DNA of 64,000 nt from Planctomycetales bacterium (GCA_007119795.1 SKOZ01000031.1:1-64000), one strand, 5' to 3'. Numbered from the stretch's first letter, positions 1 through 9,016 are shown. Notes: generated by a model from the sequence alone, not told the origin. Numbers and translations: made by a program.

Positions 1-3000
1 CTGCTCATCCTGCCGCTGGAGTCGATGCTCCCCTACCGCAGCGAGATGGCGCAGGGGCGCGTCGACGAGGTATGGCGCCGGGAAGTGGAACGGCAGGTGC
101 AGTACCTGGGCAACCATCCCAGCATCGTGATGTGGGGCGTCTCGCCCAACGTCTTCGGCACCCGCCGCTGGCCGCGGTTTGTGGAAGAGGAATCCGCAGA
201 ATACGCCTGGCAGCGGAGCCTCCGCCCGGCGACGGAGCTGGCGCTGACGATCCACCGGGAGATCGATCCCACGCGGCCGGTCTTCTTCCACGGCAGCGAT
301 GCGGGCGAGGTGGCCACGCCCAACATGTACCTGAACATGATGCCGCTCCAGGAGCAGAAGGAGTTCCTCAGCCTCTGGGCCAGCCGCAAGGATTTCCCGC
401 TCATGATGATCGAATGCGGCCTGCCCTTCTTCCCGTCGATCACACGGTGGAAGCGGGTGGGATTCCCCTGGGATCAGGGAGCGCCCTTTGCCACCGAATA
501 CGCCGCCGGCTACCTCGGCCCTGCGGCCTACGACCTGGAGACGGAAGCCTACGTGAAGCGCATCGCCGCCAAGTTCTGGGGCAACGAGGCCTACGCATCG
601 TTCCACAACGGCGACGAGCCCAACCGCGAGCCGCAGTTCCAGCCGGTAGCGGCGGCCTTCGCCCGCGAGCGGTGGCGGTCGTGGCGGACCTGGGGCATCA
701 GCGGCGGTATGCTCCCCTGGGAGTTCCAGCGGATGAGCTACGACAAGGGGCCCGAGTTCTTTACTCCCTACACGGAAGGGACCCTCGCCGTCGGTCCGCG
801 GAGCGTTCCGGGAATCTGGCCCGCCACCATGCGAGTGGGCGATCTGGTTCCCTGGACGGTGAGCACCGACGAGGAGCAACCCCGGTTCGCCCGGGCATAC
901 ACGGTGGCCGGCGAGGCGCTGCTGGCCAACAACCAGTCGCTGCTGGTCTATCTCGGTGGGCCGGGCGAAGCGCATACCTCCACGGCACGCAATTTCTATG
1001 GCGGTCAGACGCTCCGCCGCGACGTCATCGCCATCTACGACGGCGACGTCCCGGGCCATCGCACCGTGGCACTGCAGTGGACCGCGAACCTGGCAGGAGA
1101 CCTGCTGGACGCGGGCACCGCGGAGATTGACGTCCCGCCGGGCGAAGATGTACGCGTGCCGCTGGCGATCGCGCTGCCGGAAGTGGGCCAGCGCAGCGAA
1201 GGGAGCATCGAGATCACCGTGGACGGCGCCTCGGCCGACCGGTGGTCGTTTGCCGTCTTCCCGCGGACCGAACCTCCGCAGCCGGAGCCCACACTGCGTT
1301 TGATCGATCCGGAAGGCCTCACCGCCGCCATGCTGGCGGAGCGGGGGATCGCTTTCCAGTCGTGGGACGGCACCTGGCAGCCGGGCGACATCCTCCTCGT
1401 AGGACGGCAGGCGCTCTCCGCGGGGAGGATCATCGATCTCGACCTCCCTGCGGCGGTCGAGCGCGGCCTGCGGGTGATCCTCTTCGCGCAGGATGCCGAA
1501 TTTTGGGAACAGCGGATGAACTGGCGAACCTCGTGGCACGTATCGCGACAGTTCTTCCAGCCGGCCGTGGGGGCGGCTGAGCTCGAGGGGCTGGCGGACG
1601 AGGATTTCTCGCATTGGCATGCCGCGGGGACGCTGCTGCCCGAGACGTACGAGTATCCTCCCGAGGTGGTTGCCGAGTACCCGCCGCCCCAGCCGATCTG
1701 GCACTGGGGTAATTCGCATGCCGTGGCGACCGTGGCCCTGGAGACGCCCCACTTCGGCGGCTTCACGCCGCTGCTGACGGGAGAGTTCGACCTGGCCTAT
1801 TCCCCCCTGCTCGAGCTGCGGCTCGGCGAAGGCCTGGTGATCCTCGTGCAGCTGAATCTCGAGGAGAACGCCGGCCTCGACCCGGCCGCCGATGCCGCCC
1901 TGGACGCCGTCCTCGCCCTCGCCGCACGGGAACTGTCTCAGCAGCCGGCACTGCTGCTCTTCGACGGCGCCAACGCCACAGCATGCCGCCGCCACCTCGA
2001 CCAAGGGGGCAACGTCCTCGCCGCCGGCCTCGACGCGGAGGCCCTCGCCCAACTGGCCACGGAGCTGGCGATATCCATCTCGGTGGAGACTTCCTCGATG
2101 CGCGGCGCGTCTTCGCTGCCCGACTGGGCTTCGTTGCGGGGTGTGAGCCGGGCCGATGTGCACTGGCGGGGGTTCATCGACGTGCCGCGGATCACCGAGC
2201 TCGCAGGGGGCGAGATTGCCGCCGAAGGGCTGCTGGGGCAGGTACGGGTAGGCGAGGGCAAGCTCTTCCTGTGCCAGGTCCATCCCGACCTGTTCCCCAC
2301 CGGCATGCGCCAGCATCTGCAGCGGCCGCACGAGTTCGACCGCCGGCCGGAACTGCTCAGCGAGAGGACCTACCTGCGGCTGTCGCGCTGGCGGGCACAG
2401 CGGTTGATCGGCCAGCTCGCTGCGAATCTGGGAGCCGAACCGGCCCGAGAAGCCGGGATCTTCCTCGACGGGTTGTGCACCCCCCAGAGCGTTCCCCCCG
2501 CCATCGACCTCTCCCACGAGCGGTGGCTTGCCCGCGAGGCCCCACCCGGTGCCGGCGAAGAGAATGGTTACTATGCCGCGGAGCTGGCGGACACCAGCGC
2601 ATGGGAGGCGGCGACGGTGCCGCACCGCTTCCGCCCGCCGGCCCCCAGGGAGGCGACGCGGACCAGCTTCAACGCGCCCACGACCGTCTGGTTCCGGCGC
2701 ACGTTTGACGCCCCTGCCGACATGATCGGTCAGGCAGCCGCCGTCGAGCTCTTCGTCCCTTCGACGCAGGCGGTCTACGTCTACCTCAATGGCGAGGAGC
2801 TCCCCCGCACCCAGGAGACGCGTCACACCTTCGGCCGCGGGCGCTACTATTTCATTCCGCGCGGACTGCTGGCGGAGCAGAACACGCTGGTCATCCGTGT
2901 GCGGACCTTCTTCGGGACCGGCGGCCTCCCCCACGGCCCGCTGCAGATCGTCGGCCGCCCCCAGTCGCCGTTCTATCACGAAGACTACGACGCCGACGAC

Positions 3001-3027
3001 AATCCGTTCCGCTGGTATCCGTGGTGA
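1..3027 (+). CDS. GH2-like glycoside hydrolase (beta-galactosidase superfamily), 5' end outside window
   Basis: Large carbohydrate-active enzyme of the glycoside hydrolase 2 superfamily; substrate unknown. The frame is open to base 1, so any signal peptide and the first beta domains lie outside; 1008 residues are visible. Residues 39-46 read HPSIVMWG, a hallmark of the GH2 barrel, and Glu138 in MMIECG sits where GH2 enzymes place the nucleophile. The Asn-Glu acid/base pair expected just after HPSIVMW is replaced by SPN, so normal retaining catalysis is doubtful. The middle (about residues 430-650) looks like an alpha/beta amidotransferase- or trimerisation-like region. The last ~115 residues (TVWFRRTF to HGPLQIV) form a jelly-roll sugar-binding domain. 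Family membership is fairly secure; activity is inferred only. Confidence 0.75.
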   Translation: MLILPLESMLPYRSEMAQGRVDEVWRREVERQVQYLGNHPSIVMWGVSPNVFGTRRWPRFVEEESAEYAWQRSLRPATELALTIHREIDPTRPVFFHGSDAGEVATPNMYLNMMPLQEQKEFLSLWASRKDFPLMMIECGLPFFPSITRWKRVGFPWDQGAPFATEYAAGYLGPAAYDLETEAYVKRIAAKFWGNEAYASFHNGDEPNREPQFQPVAAAFARERWRSWRTWGISGGMLPWEFQRMSYDKGPEFFTPYTEGTLAVGPRSVPGIWPATMRVGDLVPWTVSTDEEQPRFARAYTVAGEALLANNQSLLVYLGGPGEAHTSTARNFYGGQTLRRDVIAIYDGDVPGHRTVALQWTANLAGDLLDAGTAEIDVPPGEDVRVPLAIALPEVGQRSEGSIEITVDGASADRWSFAVFPRTEPPQPEPTLRLIDPEGLTAAMLAERGIAFQSWDGTWQPGDILLVGRQALSAGRIIDLDLPAAVERGLRVILFAQDAEFWEQRMNWRTSWHVSRQFFQPAVGAAELEGLADEDFSHWHAAGTLLPETYEYPPEVVAEYPPPQPIWHWGNSHAVATVALETPHFGGFTPLLTGEFDLAYSPLLELRLGEGLVILVQLNLEENAGLDPAADAALDAVLALAARELSQQPALLLFDGANATACRRHLDQGGNVLAAGLDAEALAQLATELAISISVETSSMRGASSLPDWASLRGVSRADVHWRGFIDVPRITELAGGEIAAEGLLGQVRVGEGKLFLCQVHPDLFPTGMRQHLQRPHEFDRRPELLSERTYLRLSRWRAQRLIGQLAANLGAEPAREAGIFLDGLCTPQSVPPAIDLSHERWLAREAPPGAGEENGYYAAELADTSAWEAATVPHRFRPPAPREATRTSFNAPTTVWFRRTFDAPADMIGQAAAVELFVPSTQAVYVYLNGEELPRTQETRHTFGRGRYYFIPRGLLAEQNTLVIRVRTFFGTGGLPHGPLQIVGRPQSPFYHEDYDADDNPFRWYPW

Positions 3028-3070
3028 AGGCGTGCGGGAACGGGCGGGGGCAGGGTAAGGCGACAGGTCC

Positions 3071-3298
3071 ATTTTTCGGGCATCGGCGCTCGGCTGCGGA
3101 GTTGCGGGCTTCGGTGCCGCTTCGATTGGCGAACTGTCGCGGTACGTCGCCGCCCACAACCACGCGGCAGTCGCCAGGGACGCCGACGCGTGGAATCGTG
3201 AGGATCTCTGGGACTCGCTTCGCCTGATCGCCGCCGAACAGCTCGGCCTGAAGCCGGAAGACGTGATGCGAGATGCCCGCTTTGGCGACCTGACCTGA
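3071..3298 (+). pseudogene. Possible gene remnant with an acyl-carrier-like tail
   Basis: An open stretch without a start codon encodes a protein-like sequence ending in RLIAAEQLGLKPEDV and then DARFGDLT and a stop. This resembles the first helix and loop of acyl carrier proteins (I-x-EQLG-x-x-x-E-x-V). It is not preceded by a ribosome binding site, and its 5' end runs into GGTCCATTTTTCGGGC, which itself resembles the start of the repeat at 3356. It could be a truncated gene end left by the rearrangements around this repeat, or chance. Confidence is low. Confidence 0.25.
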
Positions 3299-3355
3299 CG
3301 GCACTTGCCGGGAGGGGAATCGGGACGATAATTCGATCGCGCCGCGCGGGCCGGA

Positions 3356-3451
3356 GGGGACAGTCCCATTTTCGCGGCCGAATCGCGTTATTCACGAGGA
3401 GTACCTTCTACGGCCGCGACCATCGGGACAGTCCCCGGTGAAGGGTTACGG
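3356..3451. repeat. ~95 bp palindromic interspersed repeat, copy A
   Basis: The sequence opens with GGGGACAGTCCCATTTTCGC, contains the inverted pair CGCGGCCG / CGGCCGCG, and closes with GGGACAGTCCCCGGTGAAG. A second copy lies at 8033-8127 with the same block order and spacing. The ends carry the self-complementary GGGACAGTCCC. There is no coding capacity. It looks like a REP/MITE-type element; mobilisation is inferred only. Confidence 0.7.
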
Positions 3452-3595
3452 CTTCTTTCCACCTCGCGTTGCGGGAGGGACGGGAAGGAGCGGGAGGATC
3501 GCGGCGTCTGAGGGGAGCGGTTGCAGCGGACGGCCGGAGATCGGTGGTGCGGACTTCGGCACTGCGCAGGACGAGGGCTTTGCTTGGAGGAAGAG

Positions 3596-4600
3596 ATGAC
3601 GGACGAAGTCGTACGGGTATTGGAAACGATCGTGATGCTCTTCCTCGTGATTCTCGCAGGGCTGTTCTTGCGACAGCGGGCGCTGCTCGATAAGCGCTCG
3701 ACGGAGCGGCTGAGCCGGTTCGTGGTGGACGTCGCCTTCCCGGCCCTGGTCTTCACGTCGATGCTGCGAACCATCGAGCCCGGGGTCCTGGCGCAGAGCT
3801 GGCCTCTGCCGCTGGCGGGGATCGTGATCCTCCTTTTGGGAATCGGTATCGGCTATCTGGTCTCGCTGCTCATGGGGATTACCGGTCAAGCCCGCCGGGG
3901 CTCGGCCGCCTTGGTCATGGGTACGCCCAACTGGCTTTTCATCCCGCTGCCGATCGCCACGGCCCTCTATGGCGACCTGGGCGAACGGGTGGTGCTGCTG
4001 GTCAACGTGGGCGCGCTGCTGGTCTTTTGGAGCGTCGGCGTGTGGATTGTGCGCGGGGGTAAACCCGACGCAGACGCACTGCGGCAACTGGCGCTGAACC
4101 CCGGACTGGTCGCCACCATCCTGGGCATTCTCATCGCCATCCTCTTTCCCTGGGCAGGGGAGCTGGAGACGCTGGATGTCACCGAAGTCGGAGTGGGGAT
4201 GGCAATATTGAGCATCATCGTGCAGGCAATGGACTTTGTCGGCGACGTGACCGTGCCCCTCTCGATGATCGTCACCGGATCGCTGCTGGCGGGGGCCGGA
4301 GTCCGCGATGCCTGGAACAGCCATGTACTCGGCAGCACCGCCGTGCGGCTGGTGGTCTTCCCACCGCTCGTAATGGTGCTGCTGCGTTTGGCGGAGGGGA
4401 TCGGTCTGCCCGTAGAAGCGGAAATCGGCACCATTTTGGTGATCATTTCGGCGGCCCCGGTGGCGGTTACGTGCTCGATCATCGCAGAGAAATATAGTGG
4501 GGATACACGGCTGATAGCCCGCGCCATCTTCGTCAGCACCGTGGCAAGCGTGGTGACCGTACCCGCCATCGTCTGGCTCATGCAAGCCATGAATCCGTGA
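3596..4600 (+). CDS. AEC (auxin efflux carrier) family transporter
   Basis: Inner-membrane secondary transporter of the AEC/Mem_trans family; bacterial members move organic acids, but the substrate here cannot be read from sequence. The 334 residues are almost entirely hydrophobic helices arranged as two halves. Near the N-terminus is FPALVFTSML, matching the family's first conserved Pro region, and around residue 105 GTPNWLFIPLPIATALYGDLG-type sequence matches the conserved N-x-x-x-x-P-L-P stretch. The start is fixed by a strong GGAGG at 3586-3590, five bases before the ATG. A longer upstream reading has no ribosome binding site. It stands alone downstream of repeat copy A. Confidence 0.85.
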   Translation: MTDEVVRVLETIVMLFLVILAGLFLRQRALLDKRSTERLSRFVVDVAFPALVFTSMLRTIEPGVLAQSWPLPLAGIVILLLGIGIGYLVSLLMGITGQARRGSAALVMGTPNWLFIPLPIATALYGDLGERVVLLVNVGALLVFWSVGVWIVRGGKPDADALRQLALNPGLVATILGILIAILFPWAGELETLDVTEVGVGMAILSIIVQAMDFVGDVTVPLSMIVTGSLLAGAGVRDAWNSHVLGSTAVRLVVFPPLVMVLLRLAEGIGLPVEAEIGTILVIISAAPVAVTCSIIAEKYSGDTRLIARAIFVSTVASVVTVPAIVWLMQAMNP

Positions 4601-4640
4601 CAGAACTGCAACTCGAGGGGCCACTTCGGGAGGACCAACC

Positions 4641-5188
4641 ATGAGAGCCATCTGGAGGCAGGCGGCCTGGATGGGCGTACTGCTCTGCGCGGCGGCCGTG
4701 GGCGCGCAGGCAGCCGATCCGCCTTATCCCGCCAGCGAAGTGGTTGGCGGAATCTCCTTCGGCGACTACACCAAACACACCCCGATCGTCCCGGCGACAA
4801 CCGGCCGATTGCTTGGGGGGACGACGACCACCTCCACCCCGCCTGGGGCGACGGGCAGGGGCCGGACCATCCTCATGACGTGCGAGTCAGCATGGGCTTC
4901 GCCGGCGTGGAGGGCAGCCCCCCCCGATGTCCGGGTGATCAAGTTCGCCCAACACCCCGACACGAGCACGACGGTGGTGTGGTGACAGGCAGCGACGTCA
5001 CGCGGCGAGACCTCCACCGATTGGCGATCGCGAAGGCCGTCGAGCACCCCGGGGTCCTGGCGTATGGCGTAGCGGCGGTGTTCATCTCCAGCGACTTCGT
5101 ATTCGCCGACCGCCACTGGAACCCGCCCCGGACCGGCGGCCTGGTCTCCAGTTGCGCCGAGGCGATCACGCACCGCACCTGGGATTGA
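4641..5188 (+). pseudogene. Frameshifted remnant of a secreted planctomycete protein (DUF4185-like)
   Basis: The first frame gives a clean signal peptide (MRAIWRQAAWMGVLL to GAQAADPPYP) followed by SEVVGGISF and TPIVP. At about 4793 the homologous sequence continues in another frame: GDNRPIAWGDDDHLHPAWG, then MGFAGVEGSPP. This is the N-terminal pattern of a large secreted planctomycete family (PPYPPSP ... DNWPxTWxDDxxLYTAYGDG ... GFARVEG), which I associate with DUF4185-type proteins. The remainder of the expected ~400-residue protein is missing. A different protein-like tail (YGVAAVFISSDFVFADRHW) ends at the TGA at 5188, suggesting fusion to the end of a second decayed gene. The family name is from memory; the frame change is visible directly. 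Confidence 0.6.
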
Positions 5189-5360
5189 GCGCCAGAGGCA
5201 GCGGATCACGCCCCTCGATGCGTTCGGGGAGCGGAGGGATTACAATGCTCGCTTCGGCATGCCGGTCCCGCGGGAGGATCGGGTGGCCGTGATGGCCCTG
5301 GAATTCCGGCGTTTTCTCTGCCCCTCCTCGATGTGGCGGAGGCGATCTCATCCCACTCCG

Positions 5361-6029
5361 ATGCAGCAACACCGCACCCTCCCCCAACGAGTGGCCTATC
5401 GGATCGTGAAGGCTCTTCTGCATCTGGCGGCCGTGGTGGCCTATGGCCTGCGGGTCAGCGGGCAGCGGTACGTGCCGATGGAGGGGGGGCTGCTGGTGGT
5501 CTCGAACCACCAGAGCCACTTCGATCCGCCCCTGGTGGGTGTGGCGGCGCCGCGGATGCTGAGCTTCCTGGCCCGGCACACGCTCTTCGTCTCCTGGTTC
5601 GGGCGACTGATTGCCTACATGGGGGCCTTTCCCATCGACCGCGAGGGATCGGGCCTATCGGGGGTGAAGGAGACGCTGCTGCGGCTGAAGGGGGGCGAGG
5701 CGGTGCTCATGTTCCCCGAGGGGACGCGGACGCCCGATGGCGAGGTGGGCCCTATCCGTCCCGGCTTTATTACTCTCGCCGTCCGCAGCAAGGCGGCCAT
5801 CCTGCCCGCAGCCATCGAGGGCGCCTTCGACGCTTGGCCTCGCCAGCAGATGCTCCCCGGGTGCGGGACGATCCACATCCGCTTCGGGCCGCCCATCACG
5901 CCGGAGGAAGTGGCCCGCCTCTCCGAAGAAGAGCTGGCAGCCGAGGTGGACCGCCGCATCCGCACCTGCCACACCGCGCTCCGCCGCCATCCGATCTTCC
6001 AGCGGAAGGGTAAGAGAAGGAGGACCTGA
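5361..6029 (+). CDS. Lysophospholipid acyltransferase (PlsC-like)
   Basis: Transfers an acyl chain to lysophosphatidate or a related lysolipid at the inner membrane, the second acylation step of phospholipid synthesis. Catalytic motif I, NHQSHFDPP (H-x4-D), is at about residues 49-57, and motif III, FPEGTRTPDG, begins at residue 118. A hydrophobic N-terminal helix (residues 10-28) would anchor it. The chosen ATG gives a 222-residue protein typical of the family; in-frame ATGs at 5259, 5292 and 5331 are possible, but no start has a convincing Shine-Dalgarno sequence. Whether it is the housekeeping PlsC or a paralogue cannot be decided here. Confidence 0.88.
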   Translation: MQQHRTLPQRVAYRIVKALLHLAAVVAYGLRVSGQRYVPMEGGLLVVSNHQSHFDPPLVGVAAPRMLSFLARHTLFVSWFGRLIAYMGAFPIDREGSGLSGVKETLLRLKGGEAVLMFPEGTRTPDGEVGPIRPGFITLAVRSKAAILPAAIEGAFDAWPRQQMLPGCGTIHIRFGPPITPEEVARLSEEELAAEVDRRIRTCHTALRRHPIFQRKGKRRRT

Positions 6030-6166
6030 TCTGGTCGCTGCTGCTGCAAGACCTCGCCGAGGGGGAATGGGGGAATATCTCGCTGTCGATCGGCACCAGT
6101 CCGGAGGAGATCAAGTCGGTCTGAGGCCTGGAGGGAGACGGTGGTGGCGGCCGCTGCCGAGGCCGG

Positions 6167-7084
6167 CTACGATCCCGCCGGGTGCGCTTCGGGACGGCGG
6201 CGGGTGGGATGGAAGTGGACGGAGACGTCCCGGGCGTATTCGAGCTCGTTCCAGAGCGTCTCTTCGACGCGGGTGGCGATGCGGTCGCCCTCGGCCACGG
6301 TGAGGGTGCCCTCGATGCCGATGGTCACGTCGACGAGCATGTAGGGGCCGATGCAGTGGACGCGGACCGACTCGACGTCCTCGACGCCGGCCACGCCGCC
6401 GATCTGCTGGCGGAGCCGAGCCACGAGCGACCTCGAAGGGAGCACGTCCATGAGGTCGCGGGCGGAGTCGCGGAGGATGCCGAAGCCCGTGTAGAGGATG
6501 ATCAGGGCCACGGCGGAGGCCGCCAGCGGGTCGACCCAGCCGTAGCCGGCCCGCCCGCAAACGATTCCCACCAGGGCCGTGGCGACCGAGTAGATGTCGG
6601 TGCGGTGGTCGCGGGCCAGGGCCATGACGGCCAGGCTGCCGGTGCGGCGGCCGACGGCCGAGGTGTAGACGGTCAGAGCCACCTTGACGGCCAGGGAGAC
6701 GGCCGCCGTCCAGGCCGCCACCGTGGCCGCCCCGGGAAACACCAACTCGCCGACGGCGATCTGGTAGACGCTCCGCACGGCGTTCCAGAAGATGGCTAGC
6801 CCGGTGGTCACCACGAAGGCACCCACGACGAGCGCGGCGATGCTCTCGAGCTGGTGGTGGCCCAGGGGGTGCTCGCGGTCGGGCGGCTTGTGGGCCTGCC
6901 CCATGAAGAAGCGGACCACGACCAGGTAGACCGAGTCGGACGCCGACATGATGCCGTCCGCCAAGAGCGCGGGGCTGCTGCCCAGATACCCTACGAGAGT
7001 CTTGAGGACGGCGAGGGAGACGTTCGCCGCCAGGCTGAGGTTAACGGCCAGGAGGTTCTGGCGGTTCTTCTGCTCGACCGACAT
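6167..7084 (-). CDS. Cation diffusion facilitator (CDF) divalent-metal efflux transporter
   Basis: Proton-coupled exporter of divalent metal ions in the inner membrane. At 305 residues it has six predicted helices and a cytoplasmic C-terminal ferredoxin-like domain (VEDVESVRVHCIGPYMLVDVTI). The CDF loop signature DREHPLGHHQLESIAALVVG-type sequence is present after helix 2. The helix 5 metal site reads DHRTD. The helix 2 site reads ADGIMSASD, with Met where Zn transporters have His and FieF has Asp. That combination argues against a simple Zn exporter, and Mn or Fe is possible. It lies 17 bp downstream of the LOG gene on the same strand, so the two are probably co-transcribed. Confidence 0.88.
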   Translation of the reverse strand: MSVEQKNRQNLLAVNLSLAANVSLAVLKTLVGYLGSSPALLADGIMSASDSVYLVVVRFFMGQAHKPPDREHPLGHHQLESIAALVVGAFVVTTGLAIFWNAVRSVYQIAVGELVFPGAATVAAWTAAVSLAVKVALTVYTSAVGRRTGSLAVMALARDHRTDIYSVATALVGIVCGRAGYGWVDPLAASAVALIILYTGFGILRDSARDLMDVLPSRSLVARLRQQIGGVAGVEDVESVRVHCIGPYMLVDVTIGIEGTLTVAEGDRIATRVEETLWNELEYARDVSVHFHPTRRRPEAHPAGS

Positions 7085-7101
7085 CGCGGATCCGCGGAGG
7101 T

Positions 7102-7944
7102 CTAGTGCCGGTGGAAGCGGCGGATCATCTCCCAGGCCTCTTCCGCCGTCTCCGCGTAGCGGAACAGGTCGAGATCTTCGTCGTCGATCACACCCTGTTC
7201 GGCAAGGAAGTGGAAGTCGAGCACGCGTTCCCAGTACTCGCGGCCGAACATGATGATGGGGATGTCCTGCATCCGTCCCGTCTGCCGCAGGGTGAGGGCG
7301 TCGAAGAGTTCGTCCAGGGTACCGAAGCCGCCGGGGAAGACCACGAGCGCCTTGGCGCGGAGAATGAAGTGGAACTTCCGCATGGCGAAATAGTGGAACT
7401 GGAAGCAGAGATCCTCCGAGATGAAGGGGTTCGGCTGCTGCTCGCGGGGGAGGCGGATGTTCAGGCCGATCGATTTGGCACCGTTCTCGAAGGCCCCTTG
7501 ATTGGCGGCTTCCATCAGCCCCGGCCCCCCTCCCGTACAGATGATGTACTCGGACTGGCCGTTTCCTTTGCAGGCTTGGGAGACCAGGTGGCCGAACTCC
7601 CTAGCAAGGTCATAATAGCGGGCCAACTCCGCGAGTTGCTGGGCGCGTTCCACGGCGCGGCGGCGGCGGGCGTCGTCGGGCGTATCGGCCAGACGGGCCC
7701 GGGCGCGAGCCAATTGCTGCTGGGCTGCGGCCGGCTCGACGATCCGCGTACCGCCGAAGACCACGATCGTGGAGCGGACGTTGAGTCGCTCGAAGGCGAT
7801 CTCCGGCTTGAGGAGCTCGAGCTCCATCCGGGTGGCGCGGAGGCGGGGGTCGGAGAGGAAATCGACGTCCTTGTAAGCCACTCGGTAGCTCGGTGCGCGG
7901 AGGAGCTGCTCCACGCGGTGTTCTCGTTCGCGTTCGTCGATCAT
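7102..7944 (-). CDS. LOG family protein (lysine decarboxylase-like Rossmann fold)
   Basis: Member of the TIGR00730/LOG family; characterised relatives are cytokinin riboside 5'-monophosphate phosphoribohydrolases or nucleotide 5'-monophosphate nucleosidases. The signature GGGPGLMEAANQGA and the later PGGFGTLDELFDALTLRQTG, containing the conserved Glu, are both intact. The 280 residues include an extra N-terminal ~100-residue region (RVAYKDVDFLSDPRLRATRMELELLKPE) seen in the longer bacterial form. It precedes the CDF gene with a short gap. Cytosolic. The exact nucleotide substrate is unknown. Confidence 0.85.
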   Translation of the reverse strand: MIDEREREHRVEQLLRAPSYRVAYKDVDFLSDPRLRATRMELELLKPEIAFERLNVRSTIVVFGGTRIVEPAAAQQQLARARARLADTPDDARRRRAVERAQQLAELARYYDLAREFGHLVSQACKGNGQSEYIICTGGGPGLMEAANQGAFENGAKSIGLNIRLPREQQPNPFISEDLCFQFHYFAMRKFHFILRAKALVVFPGGFGTLDELFDALTLRQTGRMQDIPIIMFGREYWERVLDFHFLAEQGVIDDEDLDLFRYAETAEEAWEMIRRFHRH

Positions 7945-8032
7945 GTCACTCGCTGGCGGGGGGTGGGGGTGGGCAAACCTGTAGGGTAGCGGGTCCAGGG
8001 CAGGGCCACAAGCGCAGGATGCGGCGGCCGAA

Positions 8033-8127
8033 GGGGACAGCCCCTTTTTGCGGCCGAGTGGCGTCGTCCGCGAGAAATCCCATCGACGGCCGCGAGAATT
8101 GGGACAGTCTCCGGTGAACCGTTACGC
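8033..8127. repeat. ~95 bp palindromic interspersed repeat, copy B
   Basis: Second copy of the element at 3356-3451. It starts GGGGACAGCCCCTTTTTGCG, carries the internal CGGCCG pair at the same spacing, and ends GGGACAGTCTCCGGTGAACC followed by GTTACG, which copy A also has. It lies 87 bp upstream of the deleted amidohydrolase gene. A short GGTCA-rich heptad-like stretch follows at 8151-8165. Confidence 0.7.
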
Positions 8128-8214
8128 CTGGGTACCTTCTGGCACCAGGCAGGGTCAGGGGTCAAAATGGGGGCCGATGGGGCATCCTCTTGGCGAACTC
8201 GCGAGGACGATACC

Positions 8215-8781
8215 ATGGCTCACGAGCGGTTCGATCGGCGTACGGGGCTGAAGGGTCTGGGCGCGATGGGAGCGGCAGCCTTCCTGGGCGGCGCCGCCGC
8301 CGGGGAGGAGCCGCCCGTGGCGGCAGCGGACTCCGGCTCGCAGACGCAGTCGGCCGGCGAGGTCATCGCCCGCCACGTGCGCGAGACACCGCTGATCGAC
8401 ACCCACGAACACCTCCTCGAGGAGATGATCGCCCTGGCCAAGCAATATCCCAACGCCCTGGTCGATATGTGCTGGGCCTGGATCATCAATCCCATCGCCT
8501 CGAAGGAGTTCCTGAAGCGGTTCCTGCTGACCGCACCGGCAAACAAGGTCCTGGTCTTCGGGGGCGATTACCTGGTCGTGGAACCGGTTCTGGGCCACGC
8601 CCTGCTCGCCCGCCGCGGCATCACCCTGGCCCTGAGCGAGCTGGTCGACGAGGGGTGGCTCCGGCTCGACGACGCCCTGCAGCTCGTCGAGCCTCTGCTC
8701 AACGGCAACGCCCGCACCACCTTTGACCTGGCGGAGAAGAGGCAGCGCCTGGAAGAGGCGCCGTGGGCAGGCGGCGGATGA
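8215..8781 (+). pseudogene. Internally deleted Tat-exported amidohydrolase
   Basis: The N-terminus is a Tat-like leader (DRRTGLKGLGAMGAAAFLGGAAAGEE) followed by TPLIDTHEHL, the first metal-binding motif of the amidohydrolase superfamily. Residues ~70 onward then jump directly to sequence belonging near the C-terminus of such enzymes (WAWIINPIASKEFLKRFL ... NKVLVFGGDY ... ALSELVDEGWL). The whole barrel between them, with the remaining metal ligands, is absent. The product would be 188 residues against roughly 400-450 for the family, so it cannot be an active hydrolase. The frame is still open, which suggests a clean in-frame deletion. It sits directly after repeat copy B. Confidence 0.65.
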
Positions 8782-9016
8782 CGGAGTCGAGAGATCGGAG
8801 GGCGAAGTGCACGGCGGTGCCGGGAAAGTTGGCTGCTCCTTCTCGTGGCTCCCTCACGAGGGCTGGCGGCGGATGAACAGGCCCAGCAGGGGGACGGCGA
8901 AGGAAACTGAGGGAAGAGACAGCCTATTCCCTCTAACCTTTTCCGGGGAGAACCCTTCCTGTCATTCCAAGAGAGGTCTACGGCCGAGCATGCCACCCAC
9001 TACTTGTAAACTCGAG

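Noticed and set aside
6026..6123. Short protein-like stretch after plsC (ISLSIGTSPEEIKSV)
   Set aside because: No conventional start codon; AGGAGG precedes only a CTG or ATC. Possibly a gene remnant but too short to support.
8840..8940. Possible PEP-CTERM-like tail on the minus strand (VPLLGLFIRRQ)
   Set aside because: There is no PEP motif, no upstream protein in frame and no ribosome binding site.
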